Below are positions 7,951 through 16,147 of a DNA stretch of 35,836 bases, one piece after another. The stretch comes from an uncultured Elusimicrobium sp. GTDB lineage: Bacteria; Elusimicrobiota; Elusimicrobia; Elusimicrobiales; Elusimicrobiaceae. The translations under genes and the position numbers were made by a program. Each line of letters begins with the position of its first letter. The first letter of the stretch is position 1. Location of the stretch: NCBI GenBank assembly GCA_902766765.1, contig CACXER010000020.1, positions 1 to 35,836 of the forward strand, read 5' to 3'. Below the pieces are notes generated by a model. It was given only the letters and a program-made list of their open reading frames with translations. It was not told where the DNA came from and did not search any database.

Positions 7951-9477
7951 ATGTTTGATAAGAAATCCTATACACTTTACAAATTTCATAAACAAATCAA
8001 CCAATCGTTTCAGGACAGGCGTGAACTGTTGGAATGCGCGCTTCCGGCGTTGCGTGATATGTTCCGCTTGGACCGCGTCTATTTTTTTGACTGGCAACAG
8101 GAACGTGCCATTTTATCCCTGCGTATGATGTGCAAAAAAGAATACTGCATGGACATGCAGGAGGATATTTCCGTCGCCAATGAGCCGGCTTTCTTGCGCC
8201 AACTCTTGCAAAAAGGAGTAGCGGAGACGACGGATTTAAGTTACCCGGCATTGTATGTGCTGATTCGTTGGTTGCGTCCGACCGTGGAATTAAAATCGGG
8301 CGAGGTCCATTCGTTCATGCGTGAAAAAGTAGGGGTTTTGCGCTTGGAGCGTTTCCGCAAAAACCGTGTATTTACGGATGCGGAAATTGACCTCATTAAA
8401 GATTTAGGGGCGGAAATCTCGCACAACTTACACAACACGGAAATTGACCAAGCCAAAAATCAGCGGCTTAGCATTTCCACCGCGCTTAATGATTTATCTA
8501 CGATTTTTGCCTCGTCGCTACGCTTGAATGACGGATTGGAACTTATTTTAAAAGGTATCCAACGCTATTTCCATTTTGACCGGGTGCATTTGTATTTAAC
8601 CAACTCCGAAGGCACGCGTATTAAATCGGTGTTGGGAGTGGATATTTCGGGAAACGTAACGCAGGAGTCCGGAGATAGTTTGCGCGACGAAGAAAAACAA
8701 ATTTTAAAAGAAGTATTTGAATCGTCTGCCACGTACCGTGCCAAACGCAGCGTGATTTATCTGCCGCTTAAAGTCCAGCGTACCAAAGTAGGTTTTTTGA
8801 CGTTTGACAATATCCTTTCCCGCCGGAAAATTGGCTATTTGGATTTTATTTCTCTGCAACAATTTGCCACGCAAATGGCGTTGACGATTGACAACGCGCG
8901 CCTGTTTGAACGTGTGCAAGAACTTTCCAATTATGACGAACTAACCAAACTTCCGGTGCGCCGGTATTTCAACGAAAAATTCGCCGAAGAAATTTACCGC
9001 GCCAAACGGTTTGGGCTGTCGCTCTCGCTTATCATTATGGACATTGACTGGTTCAAGCAAATCAACGACAAGCATGGGCACCAAATTGGTGACTGGGCAC
9101 TCAAGGCCGTGAGCAAAATTATCCGCTCGTCCTTGCGTCAGACGGATGTGCCTTGCCGCTTTGGCGGAGATGAAATGGTTATTATGCTTCCGCGTACCAA
9201 CAGCGAAGAATCCAAAGTGATCGCCCGCCGCTTGCAAGAACGCATTTGTGATGTCGTCTTGCCGGACCGCAATGCACTTGAGCCGGAACACCTCAGTATC
9301 AGCCAAGGGATATCCTCTTTTCCTTCCGATGGTACAACGGCCAACGAACTGTTAGAGAAAGCCGACCAGGCACTCTATGTAGTCAAGCAACATGGCCGCG
9401 GCAATTTTGCGGTATACCGCGAAGTGGCCGAACAAGTCCAACAGACGAGTCCCGAAGAACAAAAAGAAGAGAAGTAA
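7951..9477 (+). CDS. Diguanylate cyclase with two GAF-like domains
   Basis: The protein has 508 residues and no signal peptide or TM helix, so it is cytoplasmic. An N-terminal GAF-like region (about 20-165) and a second, clearer GAF (about 180-325, ending LTIDNARLFERV) precede a GGDEF domain (about 330-490). The domain has LIIMDIDWFKQINDKHGH and the active loop GGDEM (Gly405-Met409), with Met replacing the usual Phe, a change some active enzymes tolerate. An RxxD product-inhibition site (Arg396-Asp399) lies five residues before the loop, so feedback by c-di-GMP is expected. It is preceded 4 bases upstream by the signal-less solute-binding protein and is the last gene of the left operon. The output c-di-GMP could feed the pilus and surface functions downstream (inference). 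Confidence 0.92.
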   Translation: MFDKKSYTLYKFHKQINQSFQDRRELLECALPALRDMFRLDRVYFFDWQQERAILSLRMMCKKEYCMDMQEDISVANEPAFLRQLLQKGVAETTDLSYPALYVLIRWLRPTVELKSGEVHSFMREKVGVLRLERFRKNRVFTDAEIDLIKDLGAEISHNLHNTEIDQAKNQRLSISTALNDLSTIFASSLRLNDGLELILKGIQRYFHFDRVHLYLTNSEGTRIKSVLGVDISGNVTQESGDSLRDEEKQILKEVFESSATYRAKRSVIYLPLKVQRTKVGFLTFDNILSRRKIGYLDFISLQQFATQMALTIDNARLFERVQELSNYDELTKLPVRRYFNEKFAEEIYRAKRFGLSLSLIIMDIDWFKQINDKHGHQIGDWALKAVSKIIRSSLRQTDVPCRFGGDEMVIMLPRTNSEESKVIARRLQERICDVVLPDRNALEPEHLSISQGISSFPSDGTTANELLEKADQALYVVKQHGRGNFAVYREVAEQVQQTSPEEQKEEK

Positions 9478-9485
9478 CGGCGGTG

Positions 9486-9504
9486 TTTCCTCCGGAAATT
9501 TTTA
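9486..9504 (+). terminator. Short intrinsic terminator after the left operon
   Basis: TTTCC (9486-9490) and GGAAA (9494-9498) form a short stem with a TCC loop, followed directly by TTTTTAT. It lies 9 bases after the diguanylate cyclase stop. The stem is only 5 bp, so efficiency is doubtful. Confidence 0.4.
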
Positions 9505-9523
9505 TAAAACAACGCAATGGTGG

Positions 9524-9551
9524 CTCCCCGACACAGACCCTCGGGAATGAC
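9524..9551 (+). repeat. Degenerate copy of palindromic repeat (element 1)
   Basis: TCCCCGA (9525-9531) can pair with TCGGGAA (9541-9547) with one mismatch. It is followed by TGACGA and a run of six T (9554-9559). The ending GGGAATGAC matches element 3 at 9711-9717, so it is probably the same repeat family. Confidence 0.5.
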
Positions 9552-9573
9552 GACTTTTTTCCTACTTTTCCCG

Positions 9574-9606
9574 CCCGCCGTACACTTGACGTAAAAAACG
9601 CTTGAC
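9574..9606 (+). repeat. 33-bp direct repeat, copy A
   Basis: It begins CCCGCCG and ends GTAAAAAACGCTTGAC. Copy B at 9737-9769 is identical at 30 of 33 positions (differences at repeat positions 8, 9 and 14). Each copy follows a palindrome and a T-run at a similar distance, so the duplicated unit is larger than the 33 bp. Confidence 0.85.
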
Positions 9607-9612
9607 TTACAA
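9586..9612 (+). promoter_or_regulatory. Candidate sigma-70 promoter in repeat copy A
   Basis: TTGACG (9586-9591) and TACAAT (9607-9612) are separated by a 15-16 base spacer. The boxes match five of six consensus bases each. Transcription would run towards the giant surface-protein gene about 290 bp downstream. Confidence 0.45.
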
Positions 9613-9637
9613 TAATCTCATCCCGAACAACAACCAA

Positions 9638-9666
9638 CGTCATCCTGAACTTGATTCAGGATCTCG
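9638..9666 (-). repeat. Palindromic repeat element 2 (inverted orientation)
   Basis: Perfect 8-bp arms ATCCTGAA (9642-9649) and TTCAGGAT (9655-9662) surround a CTTGA loop. Read on the minus strand it matches element 3 at 21 of 29 positions. The three arm pairs that differ between the two elements all changed in a compensatory way. Confidence 0.8.
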
Positions 9667-9689
9667 TCTTGTTTCGTTATAAAAAGTGG

Positions 9690-9718
9690 TGAGATTCCAA
9701 ATCAAGTTTGGAATGACA
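9690..9718 (+). repeat. Palindromic repeat element 3
   Basis: Perfect 8-bp arms ATTCCAAA (9694-9701) and TTTGGAAT (9707-9714) surround TCAAG. It is followed by GACA and a run of seven T (9719-9725), which gives it the look of an intrinsic terminator as well. It is the inverted partner of element 2 only 23 bp away. Confidence 0.8.
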
Positions 9719-9736
9719 TTTTTTTATGATTATGCA

Positions 9737-9769
9737 CCCGCCGGGCACTGGACGTAAAAAACGCTTGAC
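9737..9769 (+). repeat. 33-bp direct repeat, copy B
   Basis: Second copy of the repeat at 9574-9606, offset by 163 bp, with 30 of 33 identical bases. It ends in the -35-like TTGAC used by the promoter candidate at 9765. Confidence 0.85.
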
Positions 9770-9793
9770 AAGAAGTTCAAAAGTTGTAAAAAT
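9765..9793 (+). promoter_or_regulatory. Candidate promoter of the surface-protein/pilus operon
   Basis: A consensus -35 TTGACA (9765-9770) is followed 17 bases later by AAAAAT (9788-9793), which matches four of six -10 bases. It would give a leader of about 107 bases before the ATG at 9908. The perfect -35 is the main support; the -10 is weak. Confidence 0.4.
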
Positions 9794-9907
9794 GTAATAG
9801 TACTGTATCGGCGTGTTTGTAAAAACCAAACGCGCCGGACTGCGTGTATTGATTTTTAGTAACAAGATTTTAATTAAAAAAGGATAACCCAATAGAAGGG
9901 AAACACA

Positions 9908-12900
9908 ATGAACAACATCAAAAATTTAATCCGTCTCACCGTCGTTAAAACGGCCACCGCGGCCCTTTTAGCGGCATTTGTTTTTGCGGCGGTTGTACCC
10001 GCTCATGCCCAAACGGCCGACGTCCGCTACGCCGGGGTGTTTTATAAAGATCATCCTGCCAACACTAAGGAAATGTACTGCGATTATGTAACTACGGGTG
10101 CCACTACTGGTAAATCCAGTCCGTTTAACAACTCTACAATATTTTCTAATGCTCGCATAACAACTAACAATTATCCAACGGTAGGCGATATATATCCTGA
10201 TGGATCCGTTCAAGTACAATATTTGGGAAGTTTGGTAAGTTCTGCCATTGCATCGGTGGCTACCCTTCGTATTCCTGGAGCTACCTATAACGCGGGGGAT
10301 TATTATTATATTACTAGGGGAAGTTCTTTATTCTCGACAGATTTTTATTTCCAAGTCATAACGGCGGGTACGGCAGACTCCGTGAATAATAGTGATTTCG
10401 CTACTTCCGTTGGTTTTTCTACAACATATACCCCAAGAACAACTTTAACAGATGGAGAGTTAGTACTCACATTTTCTGGAAGTTCTTGTGGTTCGCCCGC
10501 CCGTCAGTCTAATCATAGTTACTCGGTGGGAGACACCTACCAACTTACTTCTGGTACGACTACCTATTGTTATACGGTATCCGGTATTTTGGATGGATCG
10601 GTGGCGATTCCCATAGCAGCTGGAACAACTGCTAATCGTAGTTTTATTTTTGAACCTAAACCGGCAAGTGCTTCCCACAACAATGACCCTTGGGTGAGTT
10701 CCGCACTTATTGAATACGACCAACCGTACAGTTCGTCGACTACTCCTACAACCCCTGGAGAGGGATACGAAGCGAACGAATATCCCAACCATTGTTTGGC
10801 TCTCTGTATGAATGTGAAGTGTTCCAATAAACCGCTTGGGGGTAGTACTTATTCTATTTCATTTCCACTCCAACAAATCCGGTTTGATGTGGTGAAATAC
10901 TATAACGGAAAAAATGTGGAAAATCCGGAAGAAACTCCGGCACTCCGTACCATTGATTTATATCCGAATGAAAATGCAGCGCGTTGCGGTTCATATAAGT
11001 GCCCGGGCTCTAATACAAGTGGATGGACTTGTAACTCTGCTAGATATTATTGCTCTAGTAACGGAGAGAGAGTGACTGTGCCCGTGACAGGAAAATGGAT
11101 AGGGGTTTCTAGTTGTAGTGACTGTGCCGCTTTTGATGGATCATCCGCTGCCCCTACTGATTGTAAATGTGCGGATGGTGTGTGTACCTTTGCCATTTGG
11201 AATGGAGACGGGACTCCTTCTACTGATAATCAAACCATCCCGTTCTGTGCGGCGTGGGACGGTTCGTATGAAATCGCAGGCGAATTCGGTAAAACAAACG
11301 GTAACTTTGCTTTCCGCGCTACCGTAAAGACCGACGTCCCCGGTGATAACATTATTACCGATAAAATCACTTTTGATTCTACGATCGCCTACCCGGGTAT
11401 GAACCAAATCCCGATACAGGTGGACGTAACTAATATCCATACCGTGCGCAGTACGCCTACGTTAGTCGGTAACATTACGCCGGTGTCCGCGCAACCTTAT
11501 ACTTATGCATACCGCTTAAGTAAAGATGCGGACGTGCGCGTAGCTGTGTTTGATGCGTCCAACTTGGACGCGGCGGTTTATGCCAGTACGGTGGCCGCTA
11601 CGTCAAACACCAGCACGCCGATCGGTGATGCGGGTAATACATACAGCGATTTAATCGTCCGCACGATTACCGATTGGCAACCGCGCATTGGCGAAGGTAT
11701 GAAAGGTACGGAAAAGGACGTGCAAATCACAGAGTTTGACTCGTGGGACGGACGCGATACAAGCGGTATGTTACTCCCTGCGGGTAATTACCTGGTTTCG
11801 TTACAAGCCAAGTCTGCCGATGAATGGCACGGTATTGACTTCTCCCGTGCCGTTACGCGCCAGTTATCTTTAGACCCCTTGAAACTGACGGATGTGGTGT
11901 CCGTGGGGTTAACCAAACAATCCACGGCGTATGCGTCTATTACCTACACGCCGACGGAATCTTCCAAAGTGTATTGGAATATTTACACGCCCGGTACTAC
12001 CTTTGATAGTGTGCTGACGGATTCTTCCGATGCAACGGGTACGGCACCGCACAACCCGACGGGTGGTTCCTTGGTGTACTCGCTCATTGAAGACCGCGTA
12101 GGCCGTATGAACTTTACTTCTAAATGGGATGGTCTGTGCGGAATTACGACCGGTTGTACCCGCACGTATGCCGCGGGCGAGAAAAAATCCGACGGTACTG
12201 TTGCCGCGGCGGGTGATACGGAAACGTTTGCTTACGGTTCCCCCATGCCCGACGGCAACTACGTATATGTGTTATGGGCGGAAATCCCCTATAACGGTAA
12301 ATACGTCAATGCGGTGGGTAGCGGCACAACCCCGCCCGCGCCGAAATTTACACCTAACGGTGCTTGTTCGGGGACTGCGCCGGAAATTGACAAACAATGT
12401 TTTACCGGTGTAAAGACGTTGAAATATACCGTCGGCGAAATTGCTGTGGAACGCGGCGTGGTGGACGTAACTATCCAACCCGTCAGTTATTCTACGGTGG
12501 GATCCAGCCCGACGGCTTACGGCTTAGACCCGTTCATCTTCAAATACTCTATCGCGCGTGACGCTACGGTGGTGGCTAAAGTAACCAACACCGCCGGTGC
12601 CAACGTGAAATTCTTAACGCCCGAAGAAGGTGTCACGCAAGTCGCCCAACAAATGAACACCATTTCGTGGGACGGCCGCGACGATGCCGGACGTATGGTT
12701 ACCCCCGGTACCTATATGTTTGTGGTGGAAACGGAAGATGCTATGTTCCCCGCTATTACCAACCGCGCCAGCGCAGTCTTCCCGGTGGATATGTACCGTG
12801 TGGTGGACTTGGCTACTACCGATGTATATGGCGATAGCGAGGCCAAAGCCACTATTTCCTATGCGCTTTCCAAAGCCATGAACACCCAAGTCAATATATA

Positions 12901-15121
12901 TAATAAGGATGTAGTCATCCCCAGTTATCAAACTACCACGGGTGATTACTCAAGTGCCGCTGTAACCGGTTCTGTAACGACGAACGGGTATACGAACGTA
13001 CTAAACCCCGTAACTATCAATGTAGACGAAGTGCCTAACGCGTACACCATGCCTGCTGGGTTAGGGACGTTTGTTGCCGGCGAAACACAAACAGTGGTGG
13101 CTCTTGTCGGTACAACGTATCACCGCTACACCGTCACGTTGAAGAACAACCCGGCAAATACGGCCACGCCCACCACGTGGTATGAACCTTACCTATATAT
13201 GGTAACGGTCATAGATGAAACATTAGATATCACGGCCGGTACCGCTGCTTGGCCGCCGCGCGTGTGTAATACGACGGATGATGCTGCGTATTTCACGGGT
13301 GGTTATGTCGACCCGGCCAAACAACCGACTTGTATTTACGTAAACAAAACGACCTTTACCAACTACCCGGCCAATGCTGCGGCTGTGGCTCAGGGTAATG
13401 TGGACGTACGCTTACAACCGATTAAAACGTTTGAACGTTCTTCCATGCACCCCGGCGACGGTTTAACCATCACCGAGGAATGGGACGCGCTCTACTTCCG
13501 CAATCCGGAAAGCCCGGCTTGTGCGGGTTCTACCAACTTGCAAAACTGCTCGTATGAAATGTTGCCCGACGGACAATATTCGTTCTACGTGTCCGCGCGC
13601 TCCAACGAGCCGTTTGACCGCTACTATTATGATAGTAACGTAGATAGTACCACCCACCCCACGGATCCCGTTACCGGAAATGCGTACCTCAACGGCACGC
13701 CGTTTAGAAGCGACGATGCGAACGGTACGTTCGTGACGCAAGATTACCTCTACGCTACGGATAAGGTTACCAGCAAAATCAACGTAACCCGCGGCTCTGT
13801 GTACTTCTTGGACGGTTCTACCGTGGTCTATCCGAATGCGCCGCAACTCTTTAACGTGTCGTCCGGCCCGGTGTTCGTGCCGCCGTACGAAATCAACTTC
13901 TCCGTCAGCCGCGCGGCTACGGTAGATATTGAAATCGTTGCCTTGCAAGACGGCGTTTGTACACCTGACCCCACTGTGCACGCGGACCTCAAGAATAACC
14001 GTGCGGGCGATGTGTGTAAGTCGCTTACAACCGTAACGATTCCCAACACGGGACACTTTGACCCGAATATCGTACGCAAGACGTATTGGGACGGTACCGA
14101 TAATAACGGTTTCTACGTCAAACCCGCTATCTATGAAGTGCGCTTGACGGCTAAGAACTATCCCAATCCGTACCTGTATCAACCGACGGTTAAGAGCATT
14201 ACGCTCAATGCCGACCTCTTGAAAGTCTTTGACCTCTTGGAGGCCGACGGCTATTCTATCTCCGTGCGCGGAGCCAATATGAAGATCGGTTATCAGATCT
14301 CTGTGCCGATGAAAGTGGCCTTACAAATCTTCAAACCCGGTACCACGATTTACGACTACCAAAAAGGTACGCTCCGTAATCCGACCACCGGAACTGAAGT
14401 CAAAGATATCCACGAAGTGTTAGTCAAAGCCATTGTGGGTATCCGCCCGGCCACCACCTTGATTGAAGAAGTTTGGGATGGCACCGACTACGCCGGACAA
14501 GAAGTGCCCGACGGTACCTACCCCTTCCGCTTCGTCACGGCTATCAATAGCGCTGATATTGATAGCGTAACGGGTGAAATTGTAGGCGAATGGGATAATA
14601 CGGACGGCCAGGCCAGTCAACCGGCTTTGTGGAAAATCAATAAAGTGGCTGATACCTATGAATATCAGAACTTGCACAAAGCCACTATCGCTATCGGCGA
14701 CGGACAATTCGTCTGCGAAGACTGGGAGAAAACGGTATTCTTCTATCCTAACCCGTTCACCGAAACGAACGGTACGTTAGAAATTACCAAGATGCCCGTG
14801 CCCGGCGAAGTGTCCATCAAGTTCTTTAACTTAGCGGGCGACCTCGTGCGCGACGGCGGTTATACCTGTGTGGATGCGAACAACTACCAAACGACCATGG
14901 GTAGCAGTTTGAAGTTCCAACCGGATAATAACGTCAGCAACACACCGGTCAACTTGGCTAACTTTGAAAATATCCGCAACGCCGCCCTGCGCTGCCGCTG
15001 GGATAAAACCAACCAGCACGGCAAGAAAGTGGCCCGCGGTGTATACTTTGGTTTGGTAGACTTCAAAGCCCAAATGGGTCGCGAACACTGCCAAAAAGTA
15101 GTGAAGGTATTGATCCCATAA
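9908..15121 (+). CDS. Giant exported surface protein with FlgD-type Ig repeats and CTD-like end
   Basis: The 1737-residue protein starts with a Sec signal peptide (about 1-34, ending AHA-QT). Residues about 35-290 are Ser/Thr-rich. Residues about 295-450 contain 13 Cys, several as CxxC or CxC, suggesting disulfides or metal binding. From about 450 onwards at least seven FlgD-like Ig units recur, each with a WDGxDxxGxxxPxGxY-type turn, at about residues 612, 737, 919, 1190, 1391, 1521 and 1697. The C-terminus has YPNPF (about 1612) and VARGVYFGLV, like the C-terminal Ig domains of bacteria with type IX-style sorting. A PorV-like barrel follows within 50 bp. The likely role is surface adhesin or fibre (inference). 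The first third has lower GC and different codon use from the rest. The start is supported by AGAAGGG 7 bases upstream. Confidence 0.85.
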   Translation: MNNIKNLIRLTVVKTATAALLAAFVFAAVVPAHAQTADVRYAGVFYKDHPANTKEMYCDYVTTGATTGKSSPFNNSTIFSNARITTNNYPTVGDIYPDGSVQVQYLGSLVSSAIASVATLRIPGATYNAGDYYYITRGSSLFSTDFYFQVITAGTADSVNNSDFATSVGFSTTYTPRTTLTDGELVLTFSGSSCGSPARQSNHSYSVGDTYQLTSGTTTYCYTVSGILDGSVAIPIAAGTTANRSFIFEPKPASASHNNDPWVSSALIEYDQPYSSSTTPTTPGEGYEANEYPNHCLALCMNVKCSNKPLGGSTYSISFPLQQIRFDVVKYYNGKNVENPEETPALRTIDLYPNENAARCGSYKCPGSNTSGWTCNSARYYCSSNGERVTVPVTGKWIGVSSCSDCAAFDGSSAAPTDCKCADGVCTFAIWNGDGTPSTDNQTIPFCAAWDGSYEIAGEFGKTNGNFAFRATVKTDVPGDNIITDKITFDSTIAYPGMNQIPIQVDVTNIHTVRSTPTLVGNITPVSAQPYTYAYRLSKDADVRVAVFDASNLDAAVYASTVAATSNTSTPIGDAGNTYSDLIVRTITDWQPRIGEGMKGTEKDVQITEFDSWDGRDTSGMLLPAGNYLVSLQAKSADEWHGIDFSRAVTRQLSLDPLKLTDVVSVGLTKQSTAYASITYTPTESSKVYWNIYTPGTTFDSVLTDSSDATGTAPHNPTGGSLVYSLIEDRVGRMNFTSKWDGLCGITTGCTRTYAAGEKKSDGTVAAAGDTETFAYGSPMPDGNYVYVLWAEIPYNGKYVNAVGSGTTPPAPKFTPNGACSGTAPEIDKQCFTGVKTLKYTVGEIAVERGVVDVTIQPVSYSTVGSSPTAYGLDPFIFKYSIARDATVVAKVTNTAGANVKFLTPEEGVTQVAQQMNTISWDGRDDAGRMVTPGTYMFVVETEDAMFPAITNRASAVFPVDMYRVVDLATTDVYGDSEAKATISYALSKAMNTQVNIYNKDVVIPSYQTTTGDYSSAAVTGSVTTNGYTNVLNPVTINVDEVPNAYTMPAGLGTFVAGETQTVVALVGTTYHRYTVTLKNNPANTATPTTWYEPYLYMVTVIDETLDITAGTAAWPPRVCNTTDDAAYFTGGYVDPAKQPTCIYVNKTTFTNYPANAAAVAQGNVDVRLQPIKTFERSSMHPGDGLTITEEWDALYFRNPESPACAGSTNLQNCSYEMLPDGQYSFYVSARSNEPFDRYYYDSNVDSTTHPTDPVTGNAYLNGTPFRSDDANGTFVTQDYLYATDKVTSKINVTRGSVYFLDGSTVVYPNAPQLFNVSSGPVFVPPYEINFSVSRAATVDIEIVALQDGVCTPDPTVHADLKNNRAGDVCKSLTTVTIPNTGHFDPNIVRKTYWDGTDNNGFYVKPAIYEVRLTAKNYPNPYLYQPTVKSITLNADLLKVFDLLEADGYSISVRGANMKIGYQISVPMKVALQIFKPGTTIYDYQKGTLRNPTTGTEVKDIHEVLVKAIVGIRPATTLIEEVWDGTDYAGQEVPDGTYPFRFVTAINSADIDSVTGEIVGEWDNTDGQASQPALWKINKVADTYEYQNLHKATIAIGDGQFVCEDWEKTVFFYPNPFTETNGTLEITKMPVPGEVSIKFFNLAGDLVRDGGYTCVDANNYQTTMGSSLKFQPDNNVSNTPVNLANFENIRNAALRCRWDKTNQHGKKVARGVYFGLVDFKAQMGREHCQKVVKVLIP

Positions 15122-15161
15122 GGAGAGATAATTTCCACTTGTGAAAAGGAAAATGAAATTT

Positions 15162-16145
15162 ATGAATATCAAAATCAAAGTTTTAACAGTCGGTTTAGTA
15201 GTTGCCTTTTGCGGCGCGTCTGCTTGGGCCAGCATCAATGAAAATGCCGGTACCAGCGCGGGAGCGTTCTTGAAAATCGGTGCGGGGGCTCCTGCCGCTA
15301 CGGCACTGGGTAATGCCTATGTGTCGCTGGCTGACGGCCCGCAAGCGCTGTTTTGGAACCCGGCCGGTGCGGCCAGTGCCTCTACGCGCGAAATAGGATT
15401 TTCGTACATGGACTATTTGCAAGGGTACAAAGCGCGTACGCTTTCGTACTTGCAACCGATTGGTAAAACGATTATCGGCGTATCCTTAAATTATATGGAT
15501 ATGAAAAACTTCGACTTCCGCGATAAATGGGGCCACCCATTACCGGAAGTTGGGGTGCCGGTGCAAAACTTTGTGGGCGGATTATCTATCGCGCGCGGGT
15601 TTATCAACCAGAAATTGCAAATCGGCGGTACGGCTAAGTATATCAGCGAACGCTTGTACAACGGTTCCGGCCATAACCACTATGATAACGTCGGTTTTGA
15701 TGTAGGGGCTAAACTGCGCCTGGTCAACTGGCTGGGACTCGGTGGTGCTTTAGTCAACATTGGCGATAAAGAAGAAATGCCTAACGGTGTACGTTTAGGG
15801 GCGGATTTGGATACGCGTTATTTCACTATTTCCGGTGAATATATGAAGTATAAAGACGACAACGCCCGCTACGGTTTCGGTTTAGCCGTACATATTCCGG
15901 AAGATTTGTTACAGGTCGCACGCTTTGATTTGCGCGTCGGCTATTATACGCGTGAAAATACCGGTGTTAATACGCAAGATTCGTGGGTTAAAGAAGTCGG
16001 CCTGCAAGAAACGTCGCGCGTATCGTTCGGGTTCGGTATTTACAGTTCCGAACTGTTTGGGTACGGGGCATCTATTGATTACTCCGTTACGCCGTTTGGT
16101 GCGCTCGGTACATCGCAACAAATTGCGGTGTCTGTGCAATTCTAG
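15162..16145 (+). CDS. PorV/UPF0164-like outer-membrane beta-barrel protein
   Basis: The mature protein begins with GTSAGAFLKIGAGAPAATALGNAYVSLADGPQALFWNPAG, in pieces the hallmark of the PorV/PorQ/UPF0164 group of FadL-like barrels. A signal peptide (about 1-23, ending ASA/AWA) precedes it, the body alternates short amphipathic strands with turns, and the chain ends in Phe (VSVQF), the usual barrel-assembly signal. In type IX secretion PorV delivers substrates with a C-terminal sorting domain to the surface; the gene just upstream encodes a protein with such an Ig-like end, so this could be its partner (inference). The start at 15162 gives a compact signal peptide with AAGGA 11 bases upstream; ATG at 15153 and GTG at 15141 are in-frame alternatives. 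The stop is 2 bases before the first pilin gene. Confidence 0.85.
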   Translation: MNIKIKVLTVGLVVAFCGASAWASINENAGTSAGAFLKIGAGAPAATALGNAYVSLADGPQALFWNPAGAASASTREIGFSYMDYLQGYKARTLSYLQPIGKTIIGVSLNYMDMKNFDFRDKWGHPLPEVGVPVQNFVGGLSIARGFINQKLQIGGTAKYISERLYNGSGHNHYDNVGFDVGAKLRLVNWLGLGGALVNIGDKEEMPNGVRLGADLDTRYFTISGEYMKYKDDNARYGFGLAVHIPEDLLQVARFDLRVGYYTRENTGVNTQDSWVKEVGLQETSRVSFGFGIYSSELFGYGASIDYSVTPFGALGTSQQIAVSVQF

Positions 16146-16147
16146 GT

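Larger units (their letters stand above)
9478..9907 (+). other. 430-bp intergenic region with repeats, terminator and promoters
   Basis: This is the only long non-coding stretch in the window. In order it holds a weak intrinsic terminator (9486-9504), a degenerate palindrome (9524-9551), a promoter-like repeat copy A (9574-9606), two opposed palindromes (9638-9666 and 9690-9718), repeat copy B (9737-9769), a second promoter candidate, and about 100 bp of leader up to a good ribosome site AGAAGGG at 9894-9900 for the giant surface protein. Short open frames here lack coding character. Confidence 0.7.

Noticed and set aside
9383-9643. Minus-strand open frame reaching into the 430-bp gap
   Set aside because: It overlaps the end of the diguanylate cyclase gene and runs through palindromic repeats; the peptide has no coding character.
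9574-9769. Possible CRISPR array from the two 33-bp repeats
   Set aside because: Only two copies 163 bp apart, with no regular spacers and no cas genes.
9677-9892. Minus-strand open frame of 71 codons in the gap
   Set aside because: It covers repeat element 3 and the promoter region; the translation is repeat-derived and no ribosome site is present.
13463-14182. Antisense open frame of 239 codons within the giant surface protein gene
   Set aside because: The sense strand carries FlgD-type repeats here; the antisense product is Arg/Val/His-rich low-complexity sequence without start signals.
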